Made by a program: the position numbers and the translations under genes | In this document: in pieces, positions 43,301-54,127 of the stretch | Layout: the number at the start of each line of letters is the position of its first letter | How positions within the stretch are numbered: the first letter of the stretch is position 1 | The notes under the pieces: model-generated | Told to the model about the DNA's origin: nothing | Database searches by the model: none | What the model saw: only the letters and a program-made list of their open reading frames with translations | DNA from: Salvelinus alpinus | Taxonomy: Eukaryota; Chordata; Actinopteri; Salmoniformes; Salmonidae | NCBI RefSeq assembly: GCF_045679555.1 | Contig: NC_092091.1 | Span: 84,511,657 to 84,575,656, forward strand | Length of the DNA stretch: 64,000 nucleotides | Direction: 5' to 3'

Positions 43301-46300
43301 ACTTCAAAAATCGGAAATATTGGCTATATTCACAAGATATTTGTCTTTCATTCGCTATCCACCATATATTTGCCTGAAATGTTTTATGATGAGTAATTAG
43401 GTAGTTGACGTTGGTGTCTGTATTTACTCTGGCTACTCCCATGCGATTTCTGACTGTAGCTATGATGGTAGCAGTAATGTAAAACTGATTTATAGCTAAA
43501 ATATGCACATTTTTCAAACAAAACATAGATTTATTGTGTAACATGTTATAGGACTGTCATCTGAGGTAGTTTTTTCTAGGTTATTTAGGTTGGTTCTAGG
43601 TTAGTTAGGTTGGCTTGTGCATGCTACCTGCATGCTACCGTTGCTGTGTCTGTCTGTCTTTTGTATTTGGTGGTGAGCTAACATAAATATATGTGGTGTT
43701 TTCTCTGTAAAACATTTTAAAAATCGGACATGTTGGCTGAATTCACAAGATGTTTATCTTTCAAATGCTGTATTGGACTTGTTAATGTGTGAAAGTTAAA
43801 TATTTCAAATTTTTGTTTTTTTGAATTTGCCGCTCTTCCTTTTCAGTGGAATGTGGGCGGAGTTCCGCTAGCGGAACGGGGGGGTCAGACAGGTTAAGGT
43901 GACTATGCACATATGATAAACAGAAAGTACCAGCAGCGTAAAAGTCCGGGTATCCATTTGATGACCTGTTCAGGAGTCTTACGGATTGGGGGTAAAAACT
44001 GTTGATAAGCCTTTTGGTCCTAGACTTGGCCCTCCGGTAACGCTTGCCGTGCGGTGGTAGAGAGAACAGTCTATGACTGGGGTGGCTGGGTCTTTGATTA
44101 TTGTTTAGGGCCTTCCTCTGACACCGTGCAGCTTAGCCCCAGTGATGTACTGGGCCGTACTCGCACTACCCTCTGTAGGGCCATGCGGTCGGAACCTGAG
44201 CAGTTACCATACCAGGTAGTGATGCAACCAGTCAGGATGCTCTCGATGTTGCAGCTGTAGAACCTTTTGAGGATCTGAGGACCCATGCCAAATCTTTTTT
44301 AGTTTCCTGAGTGGGAATAGGTTTTGTCGTGCCCTCTTTACGACTGTCTTGGTGTGTTTGGACCATTCTAGTTTGTTGGTGATGTGGACACCAAGGAACT
44401 TGAAGCTCTCAACCAGCTCCACTACAGCACCGTCGATGAGAATGGGGGCGTGCTCGGTCCTCCTTTTCCTTTAGTCCACAATCATATCCTTAGTCTTGGT
44501 TACGTTGAGGGACAGGTTGTTATTCTGACACCACCCGGCCAGGTCTCTGACGTCCTCCCTATAGGCTTGTCGTTGTCTCTGTCGTCTGCAAACTTAATGA
44601 TGGTGTTGGAGTCGTGCCTGGCCACGCAGTCGTGGGTGAACAGGGAGTACAGGAGGGGACTGAGCACGCACCCCTGAGGGGCTCCAGTGTTGAGGATCAG
44701 CGTGGCAGATGTGTTGCTACCTACCCTCACCACCTGTACCACCACACGTAGGTGTTCCTTTTGTCCAGGTGGGAAAGGGCAGTGTTAAGTGTAATAGAGA
44801 TTCCATCATCTGTGGATCTGTTTGGGCGGTATGCAAATTGGAGTGGGTCTAGGGTTTCTGGGATAATGGTGTTGATGTGAGCCATGACCAACCTTTCAAA
44901 GCACTTCATGGCTACGGATTTGAGTGCTACGGGTCTGTAGTCATTTAGGCAGGTTGCCTTAGTCTTCTTGGGCACAGGGACTATGGTGGTCTGCTTGAAT
45001 CATGTTGGCATTACAGACTCAATCAGGTACATGTTGAAAATGTCAGTGAAGACACCTGCCAGTTGGTCAGCACAAGCATAGAGCACACGTCCTGGTAATC
45101 TGTCTGGCCCTGTGGCCTTGTGAATGTTGACCTGTTTAAATGTCTTACTCACATCGACTAGAGCGTGATCACACAGTCATCCAGAACAGCTGGTGCTCTC
45201 ATGCATGCCTCAGTGTTGCTTGCCTCGAAGCGAGCACAGAAGCGATTTGGCTCGTCTCACTGGGAAGCTCGTGGCTGTGCTTCCTTTGTAGTCTGTAATA
45301 GTTTGCAAGCCCTGCCACAAGCCCTGCGTTGGAGCTGGTGTAGTACGATTCAGTCTTAGCCCTGTATTGGCGTTTTGCCTGTTTGATGGTTCGTCGGAGG
45401 CATAGCAGGATTTCTTATCAGCTTCCGGGTTAGAGTCCAGCACCTTGAAAGTGGCAGCTCTACACTTTAGCTCAGTGCGAATGCTGCCTGTAATTCATGG
45501 CTTCTGGTTGGGGTATGTACGTACAGCTACTGTGGGGATGATGTCCCTGATGAAGATATTTATAAAGCCAGTGAATGATGTGGTGTACTCCTCAATGCAA
45601 TCGGAAGAATCCCGGAACATGTTCCAGTCTGTGATAGCAAAACAGTCCTGTAGTTTAGCATCTGCTTCATCTGACCACTTTTTTAAAAACCCGAGTCACT
45701 GGTGCTTCCTGCTTTAATTTTAGCTTGTAAGCAGGAATCAGGAGGATAGTATTGTGGTCAGATTTACCAAATGGAGGGCGAGGGAGAGCTTTGTATGTGT
45801 CTCTGTGTCTGGAGTAGAGGTGATCTAGATTTTTTTCACTCTGGTTGCGCATTTAACATGTTGATAGAAATTAGGTAAAACTGATTTAAGTTTCCCTGCA
45901 TTAAAGTCTCCGGCCACTAGGAGCGCCGCCTCTGGGTGAGTGGTTTCCTTGTTTGCTCTTTTCCTTATACAGCTGACTGAGTGCGGTCTTAGTACCAGCA
46001 TCCGTCTGTAGTGGTAAATAAACAGCCACGAAGAGTATAGATGAAAACTCTCTTGGCAAACAATGTGGTCTACAGTTTATCATAAGATACTCTACTTCAG
46101 GCGAGCAAAATCTAGAGACTTCCTTAGATTTCGTGCACCAGCTGTTGTTCACAGATATGCACAGACCGCCCCCCTCGTCTTACCGGAGTGTGCTGTTCTA
46201 TCTAGCCGGTGCAGCGTATATCCTGCTATCTGAGTATCCATATCATCATTCAGCCACGATTCCGTGAAACATAAGATGTTACAGTTATTGATGTGCAGTT

Positions 46301-48848
46301 GGATATTCGTGTTCGTACGTCGTCTAATTTTTTGTCCCGTGATTGTATGTTGGCGAATAATATTAACGGTAACGGGAGCTTTCCCACTCGCCTTCTGCGG
46401 ATCCTTACGAGTTACCTCGGTGTCCTCTGTACCTGCGTCTCTTTCTATTGCCAATAATGGGGATGTCGGCCTTGTCGGGTGTTGCAGTATATCCTGTGCT
46501 TTCTGCTTGTTGAAGAAAAAATCTCAGTCTAATCAGAGATGAGTGATCGCTGTCCTGATGTCCAGAAGATCTTTCTTGCCGTAAGAGATGGTGGCAGAAA
46601 CATTATGTACAAAGTAAGTTACAAATAACAAAAACACCCCCTCATAAGAGTACAACTGGTTAGTCGCCCGTAAAACTGCTGCCATGTCTTCAGGCGCCAT
46701 TATATTTTATAACAACAAAAGAGAAGAAGAAAAACTTCTTCAACTAGTTTCCTATAGATATGACAATAACATCAGCATGTAACAGTGCTAGCCACCCTCC
46801 CTCACAGGGCAACATGAGTAGTGGGCCTACAGTCACTGAGACAACATATGTTGAAAGCAGGCTTAAGCAGGACATCTGGAACAAGAGTAGAGAAAAAGAT
46901 AACGTAGCTCCTCAACTACTTTCCTCATTTAGATATGACAATAACATGACATGTGACAGTGGTAGTGAGTAGAGACGTTCACTGAGATGACACTCAAATA
47001 CAAAAGCATTCTGGGATATTTCAGTTGTATTTGATTCCTTCTTGACTGAGTGATCTATTTTGCAAAGCAGACAGACAATCTATAAGTCAGATAATTGTAT
47101 GAATGAAGGAAATCAGTTGAATATAATTATAATATGTTGTTATTACCTGAGCAGATCACTGTGAGTCCAGGAAGGAGATCATAACTTCGGGAACACTCCC
47201 TCAGTGAAGACTCAGACCCAAAACAGGAAACTCCAAACCCTCTAGTGGTGTTTCCAGGAAGTACTGAAACAGTGGAGCCACAACCCAGCTGTCTACACAC
47301 TACTGCAGCTATATCCTCCTGGTACCAGATATCAACTCCCACAATCCTCCACTCTCCCTGGTCGTACCACTCCACTCCACCAGCACAGCGACTGCCTCCT
47401 CCCACCAGCCTCACATCATCAGGCTCTGAGAAAAGAAAAGAGAGAGACAGTAATCTTACTATTTTCTCAATAAAACACACCTATAGTGTCTCTCATATGC
47501 TTCACTCCGGGTGAGAAACAATGTTGATTGAGTGACAAACTGTTTCTTACCTGAGCAGGTGAGTCCAACAGCATTACCAGGTAGGCAGGTGTTGTGTTTT
47601 CTGTCTGAGGTGTCACAGTCCAGGAGAAGGGACTCTTTGCCTTTACACTGGAACTCTTTATCCCAGGTCTGACCCTCACCTCCTCCATAGAGCCCCCCCT
47701 GTAGAGCTGCAGGAGCCCCACAGCCAAGCTCCCCACAGACTACCTCTGCATCCTGCCGGTCAAAGTCAGCTTCACACACTGAGGCCCAGGACTGATTGGA
47801 CTTCACCTCCACTCTCCCAGAGCAGAGACCAGCTCCATCCACAAGCCGCACAGACTCTGGAGAAAAAGAGTTGGTTGAACATTCAATCAGTTTTGTTGAT
47901 GACACTGTCAAGGACTAAACACAAATATGTTGGATAAAAGATTGTAGTTTGCTATGTTTGATACTGTAAGAGGTAGAAATGGGTTCTTAGTCACTCAGGA
48001 TCAGGTTGGGAATAATGCAGGCAGGAGACAGGAATAAGTTCACTTCACTTTATAGAAAATAAACAGCTGGACATCCATCAGGCAGCTTCACTTCAGTACC
48101 ATCTGAACTACAATGATCTGCCCATGAACATCTCCCATAAACCAATATGACAAACACAAATATAATGTTTAAATACATCTGACATCTCTCCCTCTATTTA
48201 AATGAAATAAAAACACATAAAACATGATACATGGTAATATTGTATAATGTACAAATACATCTCTCAATATGACCAGTCTCTTACCTGAACAGGTCACACG
48301 ATGATAATATCCACCATCACAGACACCAAGTTCTTCTATGATGTCACACTGTCGAATAGAAGACTCATGTCCATCACAACTTAGTGTGACTCCTCTTCTT
48401 CCCTCTTCAACCAGAGGTCCTCTAGATTCAGCTACAGGATTCCCACAGTCCAACTCTCTACACACAACCTTAGTCTCTATCATTCTCCACCACCTAGAAC
48501 ATAGACCTGACCACTCTCCTCTGTAGAAGACTTCCACTGTCCCAGAACAGGAAGTGGTTCCATCCACCAGTCTGACTGAGAGTTCAGCTGTAAACAGCAG
48601 AGAGGAAAACACAGTGGTGAGGACAGATGATGACAGTGATTCTGTTATTCTAACAGCAGTAATGATTTGTGGTTGACAAGTATTAGTAGTTCCATAAAAC
48701 ACTACTAGTAATTTGGTTTTAGAATGGTTTGTATGGACACATGAATTTCTCCGTGTGGGATAATAAAGTTGACTAATATTGAACTGCTATAATCACTGTA
48801 GATTTATACTCTACCTACCTGGTGGACTGACACTTTGAGCCTGGAAAT
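40248..48848 (-). CDS. SRCR-Ig receptor gene, unit B, lacking a 5' end
   Basis: Exons on the minus strand: linker 48848-48819; SRCR 48587-48285 (eight Cys), 47856-47551 (eight Cys), 47425-47147 (six Cys); Ig 41022-40702; transmembrane 40598-40510; tail 40382-40248. All are open, with AG/GT borders and phase 1 joins, and the SRCR set has no frameshift. There is one SRCR set where unit A has two. No signal exon or promoter lies upstream: beyond the purine array come a Tc1 piece and an inverted block. The gene is therefore either a 5'-truncated pseudogene or the 3' half of a longer transcript starting in unit C/D. The intron before the Ig exon holds a 5.7-kb LINE. Confidence 0.7.
40510..40598 (-). 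CDS. Receptor B transmembrane exon
   Basis: 89 bases, same hydrophobic helix ([13 protein letters not shown]) as unit A. Confidence 0.8.
40702..41022 (-). CDS. Receptor B Ig-like domain exon
   Basis: 321 bases, intact, differing from unit A at a handful of residues (SHNFSSES for [14 protein letters not shown] for LLVQPD at the start). Its acceptor is followed on the + strand within 7 bases by the tail of the LINE at 41032. Confidence 0.85.
41205..42400. repeat. 18-bp tandem array in LINE 3' UTR, about 66 copies
   Basis: Unit GAGGCTATATACAGTAGA or ...GTAGT. The element family appears to carry a short version (ACTATATACAG also occurs in the 8978 fragment), here greatly expanded. The period of 18 gives false open frames on both strands, up to 260 codons. 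Confidence 0.95.
42453..43893. mobile_element. TTAA-type non-autonomous element nested in LINE
   Basis: Related to 9467-10883 and closer to 52665-53890: GGGGGTGCTATTTTCACTTT start, TATGCATATTATTATTACTA, CGCTGTAAAACA, and a GCTAGCGGAACGGG end followed by TTAA at 43894. The left flank is TTGA, probably a mutated TTAA. No protein coding. Confidence 0.7.
47147..47425 (-). CDS. SRCR exon, six-cysteine type (B)
   Basis: 279 bases, phase 1-1. [10 protein letters not shown] start and VICSG end. A segment after WRIVG reads [13 protein letters not shown] where the other copies have SFSDV(T/K)AVAAVV, one codon longer. This is the most divergent stretch among the four copies and could reflect gene conversion or selection. 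Confidence 0.83.
47551..47856 (-). CDS. SRCR exon, eight-cysteine type, middle (B)
   Basis: 306 bases, intact; almost identical to 19610-19915 (CLPGNAVGL for CLPDNAVGL). Confidence 0.85.
48285..48587 (-). CDS. SRCR exon, eight-cysteine type, first (B)
   Basis: 303 bases. [16 protein letters not shown] start, [18 protein letters not shown] in the middle, RVTCSG end; eight cysteines. More diverged from its paralogs than the middle exon. Confidence 0.83.
48819..48848 (-). CDS. 10-residue linker exon (B)
   Basis: 30 bases, phase 1-1, [10 protein letters not shown]. Directly preceded (5') by the 36-bp array. Confidence 0.65.
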
Positions 48849-48851
48849 CTG

Positions 48852-49220
48852 AGGAGAAAGGGAGGAGTCAGAGGAAGAGAGAGACAGAGGAGAAAGGGAG
48901 GAGTCAGAGGAAGAGAGAGACAGAGGAGAAAGGGAGGAGTCAGAGGAAGAGAGAGACAGAGGAGAAAGGGAGGAGTCAGAGGAAGAGAGAGATAGAGGAG
49001 AAAGGGAGGAGTCAGAGGAAGAGAGAGACAGAGGAGAAAGGGAGGAGTCAGAGGAAGAGAGAGACAGAGGAGAAAGGGAGGAGTCAGAGGAAGAGAGAGA
49101 CAGAGGAGAAAGGGAGGAGTCAGAGGAAGAGAGAGACAGAGGAGAAAGGGAGGAGTCAGAGGAAGAGAGAGACAGAGGAGAAAGGGAGGAGTCAGAGGAA
49201 GAGAGAGACAGAGGAGAAAT
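48852..49220. repeat. 36-bp purine minisatellite, about 10 copies (B)
   Basis: Same unit and same relation to the linker exon as 20795-21545. Confidence 0.95.
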
Positions 49221-49299
49221 GAACATCAACATGACCTTTCATGATGTGATGGGAAGACAGGCTTATCGTTGGTATGGTGCAACAACACACATGTGTACA

Positions 49300-49690
49300 T
49301 ACACTATATATACAAAAGTATGTGGACACCCCTTCAAATTGTGTGGTAAAACTTCACAAAGCCCTGACCTCAACTCCATCGAACACCTTTGGGATGAATT
49401 GGAACGCCGACTTCGAGTCAGGTCGAATCGCCCGACCTCACTAATGCTCTTGTGGCTGAATGGAAGCAAGTCCCTGCAGCAATGTTCCAACATCTAGTGG
49501 AAAACCTTCCCAGAAGAGTGGAGGCTGTTATAGCAGCAATGTTCCAACATCTAGTGGAAAGCCTTCCCAGAAGACTGGAGGCTGTTATAGCAGAAAGGGG
49601 GGACCAACTCCATATTAATACCCATGATTTTGTATTGAGATGTTTGAACAGCAGGTGTCCACAAACTTTTGGTGATTTAGTGTATATTCT
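49300..49690 (+). mobile_element. Internally deleted Tc1 with transposase C-terminus
   Basis: Left terminus ACAAAAGTATGTGGACACCC, then a jump to ACTTCACAAAGCCCTGACCT, reading SPDLNSIEHLWDELERRLR, the third catalytic region. It continues to the right terminus near GATTTAGTGTA. A 54-base part around CAATGTTCCAACATCTAGTG is tandemly doubled (49480 and 49536). It has no N-terminal half. Confidence 0.82.
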
Positions 49691-49710
49691 GCAGCTGGCT
49701 GGCTGGCTGG

Positions 49711-49715
49711 CTGGC

Positions 49716-49808
<93 letters not shown>
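49711..49808. repeat. (GACA)n microsatellite
   Basis: Perfect tetranucleotide run next to the Tc1 right end. Longer at 63255-63391. Confidence 0.96.
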
Positions 49809-49810
<2 letters not shown>

Positions 49811-49985
49811 ACTACTAGTCACCCCTCCACTCTCTCCCTGAGTCCATGCCCTAGACAGACAGACAGACCTACTAGTCACCCCTCCACTCTCTCCCTGAGT
49901 CCAGGCCCCAGACAGACAGACAGACAGAACTACTAGTCACCCCTCCACTCTCTCCCCGAGTCCAGGCCCCAGACAGACAGAACAG
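49809..49985. repeat. Composite minisatellite ACTACTAGTCACCCCTCC with GACA spacers, 3 copies
   Basis: About 47 bases (ending GTCCAGGCCCCAGACAG) plus a variable GACA run. Its inverse is a single copy at 23885-23932. The large version is at 63391-64000. Confidence 0.93.
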
Positions 49986-50545
49986 CAACACCGTCAGAAC
50001 TATAGCAGTCTTCATTCTGAAATGACTCTGGTCTTCTTCAGAAGTAGTGCAGTAGTCTACAGGGTTCAGAACTCACCTTTTTAAACACTTCTTATCACTC
50101 ACATCATGAGGTTTCACATGTGTTTGGTTACATAGTGTCCAATGTTCTTCTGAGTGATAAAACAGCAAACATTAAGAGTGTTTACTTATCAGACCCACAT
50201 ATATAATAAATATACTATAATATACTATCTTCATATGCTTTTAGTACTCACACATGAATCATATCCTGTTTGGAGGTCATGTGTTGTTTTGAGCCAGCAG
50301 TAAAAACACACTGACAGGACAGTTCCTCTTATGGCCACTAGGTGGTAATCTGGTGTCACAGACGCAGGACTGAAGACTAAAGAGAAGCATTGTCTCAATT
50401 ATCTCTCCTTTCTCCTAAAGTGTACACTTGTTCCCTTCCCTTCACTGAAATGACTGGTACACTAAATATGGTGGAAACGCCCACTTGATAACAGAAAGTA
50501 GAGTCCTCTGAGTGGAACGGTGGGAGACAAACAGTACCTCCTCTC
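49931..50545. repeat. Inverted repeat arm 2
   Basis: Reverse complement of 23318-23930. In unit A this block lies about 650 bases upstream of the receptor signal exon; here it lies between receptor exons B and C in the opposite orientation. Confidence 0.92.
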
Positions 50546-50627
50546 CCCTTCTCCTCCTCTCCTATCCTATCCTCAACCCTCTCCCTCTCCCTCTCCCTCT
50601 CCCTCTCCCTCTCCCTAAGCTATACAG

Positions 50628-50655
50628 TCATCGTGAGAGGCTGGTAAAGGAGAGG
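50628..50655 (-). pseudogene. Cut-off transmembrane exon (C)
   Basis: The acceptor side of the transmembrane exon (minus strand TTTGTAG then CCTCTCCTTTACCAGCCT) is present and then changes abruptly to unrelated sequence near 50640. The membrane helix and tail exons are missing for this unit. Confidence 0.7.
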
Positions 50656-50758
50656 CTACAAACAGAAACACCTTTGATGAGGGGACTGATCATCATCACA
50701 TAGATCTGTGGGAAATCTGTCAATGACAAAGTTATAAGTCTGGTTCATGTTCAGTTAC

Positions 50759-51079
50759 CTGTGATGGTGAGGGAGAGGAGCTCACTCTCAGAGGAGAAGT
50801 TATGAGAGAAAACATAACTGTCATAAACACAGCTGTAGTTCCCTTGGTGGGAGTCATCTGCAGCAGGGAAGAGGAAGGCAGCAGAGTGATTGACAGCTGG
50901 CTGGGTCTGGGTTCTGTTGGAGCCGGTGAACGTGAGGAGGAAGGAGCCTCCTGGGTACTGTGGCTGAGTGGAGCAGGTGATGGTGAAGCTGTAGCCCCTG
51001 AACACCTCGGGCCCCTGGTGGCCCCTGGAGACCCCTCCCATTGAGTCAGTCAGGGAGATATCAGGCTGGACCAGGAGAT
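50759..51079 (-). CDS. Ig-like domain exon of unit C
   Basis: 321 bases, open, AG/GT borders, [20 protein letters not shown]. With no transmembrane exon of its own, it could end a truncated gene or splice on (phase 1) to the unit B linker exon at 48848. Confidence 0.82.
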
Positions 51080-51561
51080 CTGTAACAATAAAACTAAATG
51101 TAAATGTAAATAAAAGAGAAGAAGAAAAACCTCTTCAACTAGTTTCCTATAGATATGACAATAACATCAGCATGTAACAGTGCCAGCCACCCTCCCTCAC
51201 AGGGCAACATGAGTAGTGGGCCTACAGTCACTGAGACAACATATGTTGATATCAGGCTTAAGCATGGACATCTGGAACAAGAGGAGAGAAAAAGAAAACG
51301 TAGCTCCTCAACTACTTTCCTCATTTAGATATGACAATAACATGACATGTGACAGTGGTAGTGAGTAGAGACGTACACTGAATTAACACTCAAATACAAA
51401 AGCATTCTGGGATATTTAACTTGTAATTCATTCCTACTTGACTGAGTGATCTATTTTGCAAAGCAGACTGACAAGTTAAACAGTCATCATGTGAGGTGCA
51501 GAGGAAGTTGTATGAATGAAGGAAATCAGTTGAATATAATTATAATATGTTGATATTTCCT

Positions 51562-51597
51562 GAGCAGATCACTGTGAGTCCAGGAAGGAGATATAAT
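51562..51597 (-). pseudogene. Broken SRCR exon stub (C)
   Basis: Same stub as 13661-13689, with the same lost GT donor, followed by a Tc1 remnant. Confidence 0.6.
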
Positions 51598-51599
51598 AC

Positions 51600-51907
51600 A
51601 TGGACAAAAGTATGTGGAACTCAGCAGTGAGTTTTACAACAGAGGATTATTTTTACGCTCTACGTGGTTCAACACTCGGCGGTCCGTTCTGTGAGCTTGT
51701 GTTGTCTACCACTTCACGGCTGAGCCGTTGTTGCTCCTAGACTTGACACGTTGAAAGTCACTGAGCTCTTCAGTAAGAACATTCTACTGTCAAGGTTTGT
51801 CTATGGAGATTGCATGGCTGTGTGCTTGATTTTATACACCTGTCAGCAACAGGTGTGACTGAAAAAGCCGAATCCACTAAAGTCCACTTACTTTTGGCAA
51901 TATAGTG
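51600..51907 (-). mobile_element. Tc1 remnant interrupted by the LTR element
   Basis: Same family as 18905-19192 (AACACTCGGCGGTCCGTTCT). Its terminus is split by the chromovirus fossil, and the ATAGTG of the end is repeated on both sides (51902-51907 and 60733-60738). Confidence 0.75.
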
Positions 51908-52428
51908 TGTCAGGATTTGGCCAGGATTGTTCAGGTTTTGGTCACTAGATGCCCCCATTGTGCTTTTTTGACTCATTTGTTTTTTCCCTTGTTCCAGTTA
52001 TTATTTGCACCTGTGCCTCATTTCCCTTGAAAGTATTTAAACCCTTAGTGTTCCTCAGTTCTTTGCTCTGTGTTTGTATGTTAGCACCCAGCCCCAGCCA
52101 TGCTGTGAACTTTTGTTTCTCCAGTTGGATTTTCTTGAGGTACTCTGGTTTTGTTCTTGTTTATTTTTGATTATTCTTTTGAGGTTTGTTTTTCCCTGCT
52201 GTTCTTACCAGTTTGTGGATTTTCCTTGTGTCTTGGAGGATATACATTTGTTCTCTTGGAATTACTTTTGACGTTGTGGATTTATATTCCTTTTTACTTT
52301 ATTAAATCACCGTCTCAAGTACTGCTGTGTCTGCCTCATCTTCTGGGTTCTGCCGACTATTAATGGCTCAGTTTACTAAGTGACTGTTTCTCACACCGGA
52401 GACCCGAGTTCGTAACCGGGTCCTGACA
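51908..52428 (+). repeat. 5' LTR of the chromovirus fossil
   Basis: 521 bases, TG...CA ends. Pairs with 60212-60732. Confidence 0.93.
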
Positions 52429-52664
52429 GAAACACAGAGCCAACAAAATGAACCCAGAGGCAGCCAGTACCCAGGACCTTTTTTCCATGCTGTCCCACCA
52501 CGAGGGGACTGTCCAACGCCACGAAGCTGCTCTGAGGCCTTAATGGGTAGACATTCTCAACTTCTGTCGTAGATGCTGACTTCCATAAAGCAGATATCTA
52601 ATCGACTTCCCCCGGCAACCGCTCCTGCCCCAGTACATCAGATTCAAGTGCCCGTGGCAGTTAA

Positions 52665-53890
52665 CCTTTTGTCAATCTAGGGGGTGCTGTTTCCACTTTG
52701 GAAAATATTGTTACCAAATTAAACTGCTTCATACTCAATTCTTGCTCGTACAATATGCATATTATTATTACTATTGGATAGAAAACACTCTCTAGTTTCT
52801 AAAACTGTTTGAATTATTTCTCTGAGTGAAACAGAAGTCATTCTGCAGCTCACTTCCTGTCAAGAAGTGAGATTTCTGAAATTGAGGTCTCTGTTCCAGG
52901 GTCGGTTTATAAATTCCCTTATAAGGTATGGGGCTACATGCACTGCATACGCCTTCCCCTAGATGTCAGTAAGCGGTGAGACTTTGAATGGAGCGGATAG
53001 CACCATCTGGGGGAGTATAAAACCTCTTGGAACGGAAGTATCGACCTTTTCGACGAGGCGCCTGACGCAGCAGGGACACCGGCATGGCTTCTTCAAAAGC
53101 TTTCGGTTTAGCAGTTCTTTATCTCCGGCTCTGATTTCATTTGTTTTTTGTCTTAAAAACTTCATAAGGTAGTTAATTTAAACCGACTTATAGCAGTTTA
53201 TTGCGATTTTCCTGGATTTCTTTGTGACGCGCTTTCACGAGTTGGACACCTCTCCAGTGGGTGGCTATCGTTGGCTGCTATTTCGACAGGACAAGAGGAC
53301 ATCTTTCAACCCAAAGACGATTGTTCTGGAGAAAGGACACCTTGCCCAAGATTCTGATGGAAGCTCAGCTAATAGTAAGCAGTCTTTATGCTGTTAATTC
53401 GTACTTATGTTGACAAATGTCAAATAATAATTCCGCCATGAATTATGGTGCGGTCTCGCTTTAGCGCACGCTGTATTGCGCAGTAACGTTAATTTTAAAA
53501 ATCTAACACAGCGGTTGCATTAAGAACTAATTTATCTTTCATTTGCTGTCCAACTTGTATTTTCTAGTCAAGTTTATGAATAGTTTTCGATTAGAATAGG
53601 TGCTTCTCCAAGATGGCGCCGGGCAGGTTGCTCTAAGTTTTGGCCACTATTCTCATTGTATAACCACGATTTGTGCCGCTAAATATGCACATTTTCGAAC
53701 AAACTCTATATGCATTGTGTAATATGATGTTATAGGATTGTCATCTGAAGAATTCTGAGAAGGTTAGTGAAAAAATTAATATCTTTTGGTGGCTTATACT
53801 TATCGCTATGTTTTTGCTTGAATCAATGCTGTTGTGATGTTTGCTATTGTGGTAAGCTAATATAACGTTATAATGTGTTTTCGCTGTAAA
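52665..53890. mobile_element. TTAA-type non-autonomous element, cut by LINE
   Basis: TTAA at 52661-52664, then CCTTTTGTCAATCTAGGGGG. Matches 42453-43893 through TATGCATATTATTATTACTA and TTTTCGCTGTAAAA, where the LINE tail starts. Its right end is not seen on the far side of the LINE. Confidence 0.72.
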
Positions 53891-54127
53891 ATCAAATCAA
53901 ATAAAGTTTATTTTATATAGCCCTTCGTACATCAGCTAATATCTCGAAGTGCTGTACAGACACCCAGCCTAAAACCCCAAACAGCAAGCAATGCAGGTGT
54001 AGAAGCACGGTGGCTAGGAAAAACTCCCTAGAAAGGCCAAAACCTAGGAAGAAACCTAGAGAGGAACCAGGCTATGAGGGGTGGCCAGTCCTCTTCTGGC
54101 TGTGCCGGGTGGAGATTATAACAGAAC

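Larger units (their letters stand above)
41032..46709 (-). mobile_element. Rex1-like LINE, near full length, broken
   Basis: Flanked by TAACAA (41026-41031 and 46710-46715). Compared with the empty site in unit A (13201-13215) this gives a clear target duplication. The 3' tail reads AATCAAATCAAAG on the + strand. Order on the minus strand: short 5' part, endonuclease pieces ([20 protein letters not shown]), RT pieces ([59 protein letters not shown]), then a 3' UTR with an 18-bp tandem array and a nested TTAA element. The Rex1/Babar assignment is from the RT motifs, by memory. The open frame is broken in at least five places and cannot encode a working protein. Confidence 0.8.
27741..49230. 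repeat. Segmental duplication unit B
   Basis: Second copy of the tandem duplication, collinear with unit A from the Tc1 end (27925-28248) through the zinc-finger pseudogene and the receptor exons to the purine array at 48852-49220. Collinearity ends beyond that array, where an inverted block replaces the 5' end of the receptor gene. Confidence 0.88.

Noticed and set aside
48804-49232. Ser/Leu-rich 142-codon minus-strand frame (also 62646-63092)
   Set aside because: Produced by the 36-bp purine array. The only coding part is the 30-base linker exon at its downstream edge.
52100-52363. Small hydrophobic open frames repeated at 60378-60667
   Set aside because: They lie inside the two LTRs of the chromovirus fossil and are chance frames in T-rich sequence.
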